A stretch of DNA of 64,000 bases. Source: Paracyclopina nana. Taxonomy: Eukaryota > Arthropoda > Copepoda > Cyclopoida > Cyclopettidae. Positions 54,501-64,000 of this stretch are shown piece after piece. The notes below the pieces were generated by a model. It had not been told where the DNA came from. It saw nothing but the letters and a program-made list of their open reading frames with translations, and searched no databases. The position numbers and the translations under genes were made by a program. The DNA is taken from positions 2,304,001-2,368,000 of the forward strand of contig JAGUCH010000009.1 of assembly GCA_019096065.1 (NCBI GenBank), in the 5' to 3' direction. Each line of letters starts with the position of its first letter. The first letter of the stretch is position 1.

Positions 54501-56675
54501 ATCTAGTCGTATTTTTTAATCTTTTGAGAAAGGAGGCCTCAACTTTTATTTACAATTTGTGATCTTTTGCAGTCAAGAAGCTGTGGAATATACGAAATCA
54601 TTTGTAACATCTGTGGTCCTAGGCAAAGACGTGGTGCCTAGAATTGGTCTGCATCAATTGGAGGCCCTAAGGCATGACCTCATATATGCCATTCACAAAT
54701 CAACTGACCCAAAGGTAAATTGCTTTTCATCTTTTTTTTCCTTCTATTGTGTGCCTCCTACACAAAGCCAAAAAATAATGAATGGTATTTCACAAGATTT
54801 TCCAACTTGGGATTCTACTGAAAAGAAACGGACCATTAGGCTCACTTTTTTACTTAATTGAACAATTCGTAAATTGGGAATAAGGCTACGTAAGAGCAAA
54901 CTTTGCCGCTAGATGGCGCTCCACTTTTTGTTGACCTATGCATAAAAAACTTGGATACAGAGATGGGAAAAGTTTTTGACCCTCCTGTCAAAAAATATTG
55001 AGTTGTCAACTTTCCCCCATCTAGTGGAAAACTTTGCTGGGCGGAATGATTTGCTGCTTTGGAGGTCACGAAGAATGGACCGAGTCTGAAGTTGAGGCCC
55101 AATTATCGCCCAAATCGCATGGCAGCGCCGCCCAAGCCGCCGCCGCCGGAGGAACCAAGGACCAAAATAAAAAAGGAAATCATTCTCCAGACATCAATAT
55201 TCATCCTTGGGATTCGACAGTCAATTTGTCAGTGCATCAGCCCCTTTATCCTCCTGGTCGGATTGTTCATGTAGTCCGTCATTATCCAAAGCCGAGGGAG
55301 GCGCCCTCTGACGGCGGCTCAAGGTACTAACAACAAATTTTAAAGCGCAGAACCTATAAATATACCATATATACTATTACACACACTTAAAAAACACAGC
55401 ATTCTCAGATCTTGTACGAGGTAAGGGCACGACAATAATACTGATACATATTATATTGAACTGCATCTGCTTTTGTCGCTACTTTTTTTAGTTATTTTTG
55501 AGAGTAGAAAATGTAGGAGAAAGTATCCACTTGCTTTGATCCCCTAAAAGTAGTAGTAGCTCTAAATAAAAGAAGGCCTTTTGTCTTTTTTGGCCTTTCT
55601 TCTAGATCCTCCTGAAGCTAGGAGGCCTGCTAATAGACAAAAAGGTGGAATCCAAAATGCTGGCTTGCTATATAGGAGCTTCCTTTTTTGTGGCTGTATT
55701 GTTGTAGTTGTAGCCTCGTGAGTCGTGATTGATAAGAGGCTTACGATTTTCTCCTCTACTACGTGGCACTTCCCAAAAAATATTTTTCGTCTCATCAAAA
55801 GACAGAATTATTATTTGTGCCCACTCTAAAAGACTCCTGGTAATTTTCTCTTGCAGAGTTGACTCAGATCCAGTCTTTAAGGCCATTTGGGCTGAGGGCA
55901 AAAGCTTTGATGAAGTTCTCATCTCCAAACGAATGGTGCAAGACCACATGCCTGACAACGTTTTGGATGCCCTCGAAAAAGTAATTTGGATCTTTCCTCT
56001 CACATAATTCGAATTTGACATCAACTTGGATATTCTGCTGTGTCTTGGGATGCATGCAATTTTATGTAGCTGTAACTTCTTTTCAGCTGGTGAACCAGAC
56101 TCCTGAAAAGCCTTGTGAAGATTTGCACAGCAAGGCTGCTGACAGCATAGTAAATGAGCCTGAGCTCCTGGCTGCTGACAGCAAACCTTCAGGCCAGCAA
56201 ATGTAAGCTTTTTTCAAAAAGAACGGCGAAATTAAATACACTTGTACTCTTAAAGGAAAATTCACTCAGAGGGAACCCAAATTGAGGCTGAGGTCAACTA
56301 TGAATTAGAAAAGTTGGAAGAATTGAAAAGAGGTATGAGTATATGTAATTTGTGTAAGGAGAACGCTGCACTAATGATTATCATGCAATTGCAGAGAAAA
56401 GTCCCCTTCTTACCAGCAGAAGGGTCATTAGTGAGGCTGAAAGTCGTCTTCCCCTCGAGGCTGCAACTGAGGCTGAAAGCCAAACTGGCGTTGTTGCTCC
56501 CATGGCCTCTCCAGAGGACGTCCTCGAATCTACAAGTCCACCTAGTCAATCTCATGCTCAATTGGATCCTCATTCCTATCCTGCATTTCATTCGGTCCAG
56601 ACTGAGTATTCTAGTCTCACATCGTCTGTGCATATCGAGCCATTTTACAGATATAGAGTGCACTCTGATGCCTGA
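51588..56675 (+). CDS. inaE: Sn1-specific diacylglycerol lipase (DAGL-alpha/inaE type)
   Basis: Sixteen exons: 51588-51682, 51759-51976, 52107-52211, 52284-52473, 52529-52616, 52858-52992, 53364-53566, 53621-53849, 54131-54208, 54264-54487, 54573-54714, 55025-55323, 55857-55980, 56087-56202, 56256-56332, 56395-56675. They close to 867 residues. The start matches the family (MPGVIVFKRRWSVGSDDL). Four membrane helices occupy about residues 20-180; FFRDLDVVPSDVI and EDNCCGCN follow. The lipase_3 fold has GHSLGAG with nucleophile Ser489, Asp541 in GKDVVPRIG, and a candidate His651 in PPGRIVHVV. It hydrolyses diacylglycerol to 2-acylglycerol at the plasma membrane. In Drosophila inaE acts in phototransduction; in vertebrates DAGL makes 2-AG. 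The tail after the catalytic domain is Ser/Glu-rich and shorter than in vertebrate DAGL-alpha. Confidence 0.95.
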
Positions 56676-57480
56676 ATTTATATCACGCCAAATTGAATCT
56701 CCCCTATGCCAATAAAGAAATGATAAACAGCTTTACAAGTGTGTCGTCCACTGTTTGGTTCGTAACAGCAGCTTTAGACTGAAAATGGCTAGGATTAGCG
56801 TGGCTCTGATGCAGTTTGCCAAAATCTCCCAAGGGACGTTGCTGCCATTTTGCATTGAGGTCATGTGAACGGAGTGCCAAAAGCAAGCTTTTTGCCTCGA
56901 ATGAAGGTCCAGAGCATGGGAATGAACCAGCAGACAAAAATAGTATGAAGCAAATCTTGAACTCATCACTGGAGTGAAAGCGAGCTAGTTATTTTGCATT
57001 TCTGGTGGAGGGAGAAAGCTGTCATCTTGTCAGATGGTTGTCAAGCTCTAGAAATTGCCTGGTGCATCTCTGTATGTACTTATCCAAAGTAGATAGCCAA
57101 TTTTCTTCAACCAGAGGATACTGCCACATATTTGTTTTGGACGTCTTGCCTAATCTGGTTTTTCTTCAGCCAGGATTGGTTCTCCTGATGCCAAAGTAAG
57201 ATTTGTTGATTGCAACCAAGTTTGCATCAGGACCAGCAGAGCTTTCATAGGGGCTTTGAATCAACAAAGAAACTTTTAGAAAAAAAATCTGGAGGATCAT
57301 GGTTGTCAGCTGACTTTCATTTATTGTTTTTTGTTTCCGGATTTTTGCAGGCTTTTCTCATAATGAACGTTGAACGTGGATTATTCAGCGTTTCCTCTTT
57401 CGACTCACAGCAGCAAATAAGAATTGGTTGATTTCGGTGGTGATAATTGATGATCCATGATGCATGAAAGAAAAGGAAAG
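56676..57480. other. Convergent region between lipase and deubiquitinase genes
   Basis: About 800 bases between two genes that converge. A CAATAAAG poly(A)-like signal for the lipase lies at 56709-56716. The rest is likely minus-strand 3'UTR or spacer; no coding exon is supported. Confidence 0.45.
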
Positions 57481-60400
57481 CTACCGGATTCTCTCGTAGA
57501 AAAGTAAATAAGCTTGGCATTTCAGCACTCGCTCCTCAGTCACTTCAGTCACCATTGAATCACTTATGTAGTACCACTTGGACACCACAGCACCACTCCC
57601 CTCATCTTCCTCACTGACCGGAGATTCGAGGGAGTTTTGAACTGACAGGATTTTCTTCTGGATTTCAGCCAAAAGGCTGTGCACCTCTTCAGTTTTAGCC
57701 GTGGGCGGAGCATAAAACTTGGTTTGGTCAATGTTCGCACTGAGTGGGCGGATTTTGACAAAGGCCGTGTAATGGCCACCCTGAAGCCTTCCGGAATGCT
57801 CGACCACTCCAAAAAGGCTGTAGAGCAACTGGCTCGTTCCAGCCTTCACATTGGGCATGCTGAGTGAGGTGGATGAGCAAAACGGGGCCAAGTCTAACGT
57901 GATTGGGAATTGCACGTGCTTGTTGACTTTCTTCAGGCTGAACATGGTCTGCTGGAACCTCTTGAGGTGAATGGTGAGAACTGCAGGAGGGCAAAAGATG
58001 AGCAGCTGCTTGGAAGCATTGGAATAAATGGTCTGAGGCTTGGACTTGTCGTTGGAGTCCGAGCTCTCTGGAGACTTCTCCATATGAAGTCGAGTGCACT
58101 TGGCACAGGCCCACTTGTTCTGGCCTGTGAGCAGCTCCGGAGCAGTGAAATTGGTGAGGCAAGAGTAGATTGAACACTCTCCAGCATTGGCATGATACCT
58201 AGGAGCAATGGAGGTCAAGGATCTTGCGATCCAGTCGGATTGCAGCCTAGTTTTGCACTTTTCCTCATCGAGAACATCGTCGTTGCTAATGTCGTACTCA
58301 GTGGTATGTTGATCCGGTTGGTCAAGTTCAAGGTCTGCGTGATTGATGGATAACTTGCGGACTTGCCTGCACAGCTGCTCCATATGAGGATCAAGCCTGT
58401 CCGGATCATGGGAAATCGGCTTCATTGACTTGAGCAAGTCGGACTCGTCCAACTTCAAATTGAAGCTCACATTTTCGGGCTTGATTGCAGCTTCCTCAAG
58501 GTTGTCCTCAATATCACCATGATTGGAAGACTCTTCTTCCTCTTCCTCATCATCATCATCGTTGTCGTTCACAGATTCAATGGCGGACTTGTCGCGTTCC
58601 TCTGACGATCTTATGGCAAGACTTTCTAAAGGCAAAGGATTCAGTGAGACTTTGGGAGCTTCAGTTTTGTCCCACTGTTCCACTTCTGGATCTTTCTCAT
58701 CCAGATCAACTTCGATGTAGTCACTGTTGTTGTCGTCAGTTCCATCATTTTCTTCGGTCTTTTTAGCTTTGCCATCATCATAATCCCACTCCCAGGAATA
58801 ATCATCATTCGCCTCATTTTCGTCTTCCTCATCGTCTTCTTCATCCCCATCCAAAGTCCTCTTCGAAGGTTTGGTACTGCATGCCTCATCCAATGCCTTA
58901 AACTTGTTACTTATTATGAGCTTTTCAGGTTTTTCAGGCTTTTTAGGGCTGGCGTCATCCAATCGCTCTCCATTTTCCAAATGCGATTCCACTGATTCTT
59001 CATGACTAACTTTAATATCATCATTCATGTCTTGGCTTTTCAGCTCATTTTTCTCATTTTCTTCCAACTCCTTTTGCATTTTGCCTTCCTCCCCTGTAGA
59101 ACCGTGCATGTTTTCCTCGTCATTCTCCCTTTTATCTCCTTGGGCATCTGTCTCTTCGAATGAGGCCTTTTTGCCACCTCCTTTGCGTTGCTGCATCTTT
59201 TTCAACTTTTTGGCCTGAGCCCGAGCTGCTTTATTGCTCAGCTTTTTCTCATTTTCAGCCTTCTTTTTGCCAAAGCAAGAGATATCCACCTCATTATCAT
59301 CATCAGCACTTTTGCCCCCGTTCTTGCCAGGCCTTTGAGGCTTCTCCTCCACGAGAGGCAAAGAGATGTCCAAGAAAGGCTCGTACATTTGGCTGCTGTT
59401 GTGGCAGTGCTCGCAAACTATTGTGGACACCAATTGGCCTCCAAAAATCTTGTCTACGAGTGTGTAGCTCGTAAATCTTCCGAAGGCCTGCAATTTACGT
59501 CTGACCATCTGTGATACAGTTTTTGGGTCCGTTTTCTCAGACAGGCCAAACTGCTTCAAAACAGCCGATTTCTGACGCTTGATCTCCTCCACTCGTAATG
59601 AGTCCATAAGATGCCTGAGCAATTCATGGGCATCTTGTTGCTGAAATCCCCTGAATTGAGGCGAACGTCGGACGAGTTGGCCGAACAAATGTCCTGGATT
59701 CACAGCTCCAGTTTTGCCCACGCTGTGCATTTCTTTGAGAAGAGCTGCCAGTGCCAGTGTGACAGGTCCAGCCTCGAGTAATTGCAGGGATAACGGTTCT
59801 ATCGAAATGACATCTTCAGAGGAGGTTAGTGACGTCTCAGAGCTGACGCCAGAATCACTAAGAATTAAAAAAGGATGAAAAATATCCAAAAAATAAAAAG
59901 TTGTTAGTTTATACCTATTGGAAGCTAAGCTTGGCAAGTTGATGGATGGGGTCGAAAAGTGAGCACCTTTTTGGCAATGTTGGTCCAGGACTTGAGTCAA
60001 TAAATGAGTCTGACTGAGGCACTGCATGACAGCATTGAAGAAACACGTATTGCCAATGTTATTCAATCCTCTGGCCTTTTGGACTTTCACAGCCACAGTT
60101 TGGTTGAAGGTCGTGGTGCTTGGGCTTGACATTAGTGGCCTTTTAGCGGCGACAACTGAGGTCTTTGATACCACTGGTTTGCTCTCAGCCATTTTCTTGG
60201 CATGCTCCACAGCCTCGCGTAGCTTTTTGTAGGAATCTATGTATAATTCACTCTTGCATTCCATGCAAAACAATGTCCACGTGGTAGAAGTGACATTGAC
60301 GAAAATACAATGCAAATCCGACCTTGGAGTGACGTAATGACCCTTGGCATGGCCAGCTTCTGGACTAGCAGCTCCACATCCTTGATTTCCACATTTCAAA

Positions 60401-60681
60401 CACATCCATACTTGAGTGTTGCTGCTACATGACTCAGCATTTTTGGTGGTACCCGCCGTAGCTCCTCTTTTCTCCTTGACACAAGCCGTACATTGGCCAA
60501 CCTTCAACCATGCCGGTTTGAGAGCCTTTTTCAAGTTTGTCATATGCACACCTTTGCCCACATGTGGACATTTTGGAGAGGAATTATCTGAGCTGAGTTC
60601 CTTGTGAGAAGTCTCCTCATCAGTGCTCAAATCATCATCTTCATCCGAATTCTGAAGAGCCTTCTTTTTCTTTTTGCCCAT
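57481..60681 (-). CDS. Usp16-45: Ubiquitin carboxyl-terminal hydrolase, USP16/USP45 type
   Basis: Two exons (60681-59915 and 59857-57481) give 1,047 residues. The 57-base intron has no stop and a length divisible by three, so unspliced RNA would stay in frame and add 19 hydrophobic residues; it carries GT-AG ends and a CTAAC branch-like motif. A UBP-type zinc finger covers about residues 38-145 with the expected Cys/His set. The catalytic domain starts at RGLNNIGNTCFF with nucleophile Cys213 and ends with the His box GGHYTAF near residue 950. A long acidic, Lys/Glu-rich insertion splits the catalytic domain, as in USP16/45. Human USP16 removes ubiquitin from histone H2A; Drosophila has a single Usp16-45 gene. 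Which human paralogue is closer cannot be told. Confidence 0.95.
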   Translation of the reverse strand: MGKKKKKALQNSDEDDDLSTDEETSHKELSSDNSSPKCPHVGKGVHMTNLKKALKPAWLKVGQCTACVKEKRGATAGTTKNAESCSSNTQVWMCLKCGNQGCGAASPEAGHAKGHYVTPRSDLHCIFVNVTSTTWTLFCMECKSELYIDSYKKLREAVEHAKKMAESKPVVSKTSVVAAKRPLMSSPSTTTFNQTVAVKVQKARGLNNIGNTCFFNAVMQCLSQTHLLTQVLDQHCQKGAHFSTPSINLPSLASNRYKLTTFYFLDIFHPFLILSDSGVSSETSLTSSEDVISIEPLSLQLLEAGPVTLALAALLKEMHSVGKTGAVNPGHLFGQLVRRSPQFRGFQQQDAHELLRHLMDSLRVEEIKRQKSAVLKQFGLSEKTDPKTVSQMVRRKLQAFGRFTSYTLVDKIFGGQLVSTIVCEHCHNSSQMYEPFLDISLPLVEEKPQRPGKNGGKSADDDNEVDISCFGKKKAENEKKLSNKAARAQAKKLKKMQQRKGGGKKASFEETDAQGDKRENDEENMHGSTGEEGKMQKELEENEKNELKSQDMNDDIKVSHEESVESHLENGERLDDASPKKPEKPEKLIISNKFKALDEACSTKPSKRTLDGDEEDDEEDENEANDDYSWEWDYDDGKAKKTEENDGTDDNNSDYIEVDLDEKDPEVEQWDKTEAPKVSLNPLPLESLAIRSSEERDKSAIESVNDNDDDDEEEEEESSNHGDIEDNLEEAAIKPENVSFNLKLDESDLLKSMKPISHDPDRLDPHMEQLCRQVRKLSINHADLELDQPDQHTTEYDISNDDVLDEEKCKTRLQSDWIARSLTSIAPRYHANAGECSIYSCLTNFTAPELLTGQNKWACAKCTRLHMEKSPESSDSNDKSKPQTIYSNASKQLLIFCPPAVLTIHLKRFQQTMFSLKKVNKHVQFPITLDLAPFCSSTSLSMPNVKAGTSQLLYSLFGVVEHSGRLQGGHYTAFVKIRPLSANIDQTKFYAPPTAKTEEVHSLLAEIQKKILSVQNSLESPVSEEDEGSGAVVSKWYYISDSMVTEVTEERVLKCQAYLLFYERIR

Positions 60682-63600
60682 GTTTTCTTAAAATATCATT
60701 CACAAAAAAACATTGAAGCACTCAAGAGTGAAATTGTAAATATCAAGTAATGCCTCTAATGATCAGCTGTTGACGCGTGTAAAAAGTGAAATGAGATCGA
60801 GTTAAAGACCCAAGCAAATTTTACTTCTGGAATCTTTGCGGAAAATTGAATTATTTCTCTCTACAGTACTCGTAAAGACTCATTTTAATTAACTTCAAAT
60901 ACTTTTTTCTAAATATCATTAAACCGTCCTAAATTTCTGTAAATAATGCAGTAAAAAGATAGACTTGAGATTATTTTTAGAGTCCATAAAAAGATCGCTC
61001 GGTTTGGAGTAAACAAGGATTCGCGGAAATATGGATTAAAGCAGGAAACCTTTTAACATGAACATCCCCTTCTTTTTCCATTGCTGCATATTTAATGGCC
61101 TAAAGCCAATTTTCCTTGAGAAGCAGCCATTTTGAATGCGTGGACTGCTAAAATGTGCAAGCTTTGTCGGGATAAATCACTGCAAAATCAGCCCGGAGAG
61201 TTGTTCAGACGGCTGTCAGTAGGCAAAAGATTTTTAGGGCCTTTTTTGCTCCTCGCCCATCAATCATCATCTTATGGAAGATTCCATAATGTCTGTCAAT
61301 TTCGTGGCATAAATATTACATGATGACAGATTCAAGAGTGAGCGTCAACATCAAGAGGAAAACCATACGCATAGATTTTTTTAAGAAAAAATATTTTTTT
61401 TATATTATTGGCTGATGCATTGGGGATGTTTTTTTTGGTGATTTAAAGCGCCAGTTTCTGTCAGACTCAGCAATCATCAAATTATTCAAGTTCCCTCTGC
61501 ATTTACTTTCACTAATTGTACATTTACCTCAAGCTTTGCTACTTTCATGATACACTCAATTTAATGGAGTGATGTGAGAAGGTAACCATGCCTACCATCA
61601 TCTTGGAAAAGCTCTCATCCTTTTTGTTTTCTTGAGGATTTAGCATTATCTAAGGCTGCATCTCACCACCTCAGAGGCTTTCGCTTCTGCTTGCCACAAC
61701 AAGCAAGCATTCATGAAATTGGCAGGAAACTTTGTGATGTTAATCCCCAATTAAAATTGAAGCTTTCCATCGTTCCTTTGGTTGACCCCTCTTGACATCA
61801 CACGAATAAGCTAAAAATTATGAGCTATTTGCTATTTGAAAAAGGATTTACTTTTGGTCATGTTTGTCAGAGGGTTTTTGTGCCCTTTTTTTGGACTCTA
61901 AAAAAGAAAGCTAGTTGAAGATTTTGCTAGGCAAATACGTATGCTTTACGTGTATTTGCATGATGTCCCTCGAGCACATGCCATAATTTCTGCTGTTGTT
62001 TTGATAGCATTCACCTTCAAAGCATCAAACGATGACAAAAGCATAAAAGTAAAAGATTAGTTCGTTGATAGGCAACTTTTTCATGCATAATTGGTTTATA
62101 ATGACTTTGAGTCGTAATTAATGACCTCATTTCAGCTGCATATACAGCATTTTTAAGCAATCAAAGACAATTTTTATCACACTTTTTTGCGTTGCTAAGC
62201 GCCGAATTCTATTGGACACGCATAACTGCTCCAATTCCTACGCCTCAAAAATTACAACACTCGCGTATCTTTTTTTCTCCCAAAAAGACCTTGAAGTTTC
62301 CTTTCCCCAAAAAGTGCAGTGTGCGTAGTAGCAGAAAGAAGCTGACCCTCCTTAAAAAAATGCGCTCAGCTCAGCTCGAGGTATTTCCGATCCCTGACCT
62401 CTTCCCAGCTAGCTAGCAGAGGCGCTCGCTCCCCGCAGCGCTACCAGCTAAAGTGCGTGGCAGTAATTCTCCGTTTTTGGCACTTTTGCCAAAACACCTG
62501 GCCTCTTTTGATAATTTAGGTCTCGTCTCTCTGCCTTTGAGTTGAGTGAGAGCGAGTGTGCTGCCAAGAAGAAGAAGAGTGTTCTGGGCGACGACCTCGC
62601 AGCCTCACAATCCCAATCTCCAGCCTCGTCTGCCTTTCTGCAGTTAGGCGAGGCCACCTCACATTTGTAGTGATGCACCGAGTGGCAATTCTGCCCCTGA
62701 AAGGTGTATTAAATCAGTGATTAGTCCCCTTCTCTTTGTGCCATAACCCCCCTCTGACCCCTGACTGCACACCCCGCCCGAGTTGGGTGTCGGGCCAAAT
62801 TCCAGCCTATCCTTAAGTGGTCCTCGGCGACTCTCTTCTCTGCGTGAAAACGACCTCGGAGGCCGCGTGGCAAAAACTTGCAGCAGCCTTAACAACATCC
62901 TGGAAGAGGCAGACTCGCACACATTTTTTATTTCCACAGCAGCAAGCAGCAGGAGGTTATTTGAGGTAAGCCAATATTTTTCAAAAGCTAAGTGAAATAT
63001 AGGGAACCGTAAATCGTACCATATTTATCCTACCGGCAAGCTCATAAGATTTCAGACGGCTGATTGCTGACTTCGTAGCGCCGTCTGAATGAGCAAAATG
63101 CCTTATTTTCTTGATTATTTTTCGTAAGGTATAATTTTTACAAGTTTAAGTAGTGTCTAAGATTCAAATTGACCAATTATATTTACATCTCACTATATTT
63201 AGAGAGCTATCTTTCCTCTAATTCCATCTTTTCCTCAAATTACAGGCTGGCCTTTGGGCTGGCTTACGGGCAAGCTAGAACACTAATTAAAAGTGTATCC
63301 AGATTGACCCATTATATTAAAGTGGCGTTTTTGTACGAGGGAGCTGGCTCTTTTTGACTTTTAAATATAGTTCACATCTGGCAGTTCATTTGTTAAACGT
63401 GTCAACTACGCGCGCGCACTGATGACGTCAAGCCGTCTGAACTCAGTGCCATCTAGCGCAGTCAGCTTGACTTCGGGTTCCTATAATTGCCGTTTGTTGT
63501 GCGCGGACACATTGTTTACATTGAGTTTTGTTTATGGCATTGTTATTATGCTGGGCCAATTTGGCACACTTGTCAAGGCTTCATTAGTATACTTTTCAAT

Positions 63601-64000
63601 TGTCATTCGCATTTACGTGCTTATTTTGGACTGAAATGTCATTTGGGTAAAATATTGCGTGTCAGTGTCCTTTTGGGAAGTGTGTCATGCTCTGAAAGGT
63701 CTCGATTTTTAAAGGGGATTTTTTATGGTTTCTCATGGTAAAATGAAGGTTTTTTGAGGTGAGGCCCGTCTTTTTGTATCTTGTTACCTGCTAGGTGTCA
63801 TTTTCAGCTCAATTTTATCTTCCAGCAGATCTCTAAATGATGATGAGCAGCAGCAGCAGCAGCTCTTCCTTCTCTTAAAGCAATTTCTGCCTAGATAAAC
63901 AAGAGATTTTTATCTACGAAATGCCAATGTATATTATTATTCTGGCTGAAAGCTGCTATTTTTACGAGCTTTAAATATTGCCTTTAAACCACCTGAAACC
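60682..64000. other. Intergenic region, possibly with an upstream noncoding exon
   Basis: No coding exon is supportable. The first part holds the Usp16-45 promoter. A G+C-richer patch at about 62400-62970 stands out, ending in GGTTATTTGAG followed by GTAAGCC at 62966. It could be a promoter and noncoding first exon of a plus-strand gene lying beyond the window. A short (CAG/AGC)n run occurs at 63848-63862. Confidence 0.3.

Overview
The window looks like a stretch of a compact arthropod nuclear genome. Introns are mostly 55-120 bases, and the host DNA is A+T-rich. It carries an allatostatin-A (FGLamide) neuropeptide precursor, an ionotropic chemosensory-type receptor, a Pointed-type ETS factor, Rab30, a diacylglycerol lipase and Usp16-45. 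A full MSH3 argues against Drosophila, which lacks that gene. I cannot place the species; a crustacean or other non-dipteran arthropod is likely.

Layout: intronless MSH3 (+, 0.26-3.0 kb); nine-exon ionotropic receptor (+, 3.5-5.8 kb); two-exon allatostatin-A precursor (-, 6.3-7.2 kb); a 10.4-kb LTR retroelement inserted on the minus strand (9.2-19.6 kb); Rab30 (+, 21.0-23.1 kb); a 12-exon PLEKHA/kramer-like PH-domain gene (-, 23.5-33.6 kb) with an unidentified ORF in its first intron; a doubtful small gene (35.3 kb); Pointed-like ETS factor (+, 37.1-38.7 kb); a 7.9-kb two-gene DNA transposon (40.7-48.6 kb); a 16-exon diacylglycerol lipase (+, 51.6-56.7 kb); Usp16-45 (-, 57.5-60.7 kb); and 3.3 kb of apparently non-coding DNA to the end. 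For every multi-exon gene I joined the exons by reading splice sites and checked that the frame closes.

The retroelement is complete and young. Its LTRs are 196 bp, differ at one base, and are flanked by a 4-bp target duplication. It has gag, a pol reached through a -1 slippery heptamer, and an env ORF with its own upstream splice acceptor. An extra arginine-rich ORF sits in the leader before gag. It is clearly richer in G+C than the host DNA.

The DNA transposon is the most interesting part of the window. It has 16-bp perfect terminal inverted repeats, subterminal GGAAGT/ACTTCC repeats at both ends, and two divergently transcribed intron-containing genes. One encodes an 864-residue protein resembling CACTA/Plavaka-type (Tnp2-like) transposases. 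The other encodes an 887-residue protein of a family I do not recognise. I could not assign the element to a named superfamily.

The host genes have no obvious shared pathway. Other points of note are two GC-AG introns, a 57-base in-frame intron in the deubiquitinase, and an allatostatin precursor that begins with an FGIamide and two GKR-bounded peptides that are not allatostatins.
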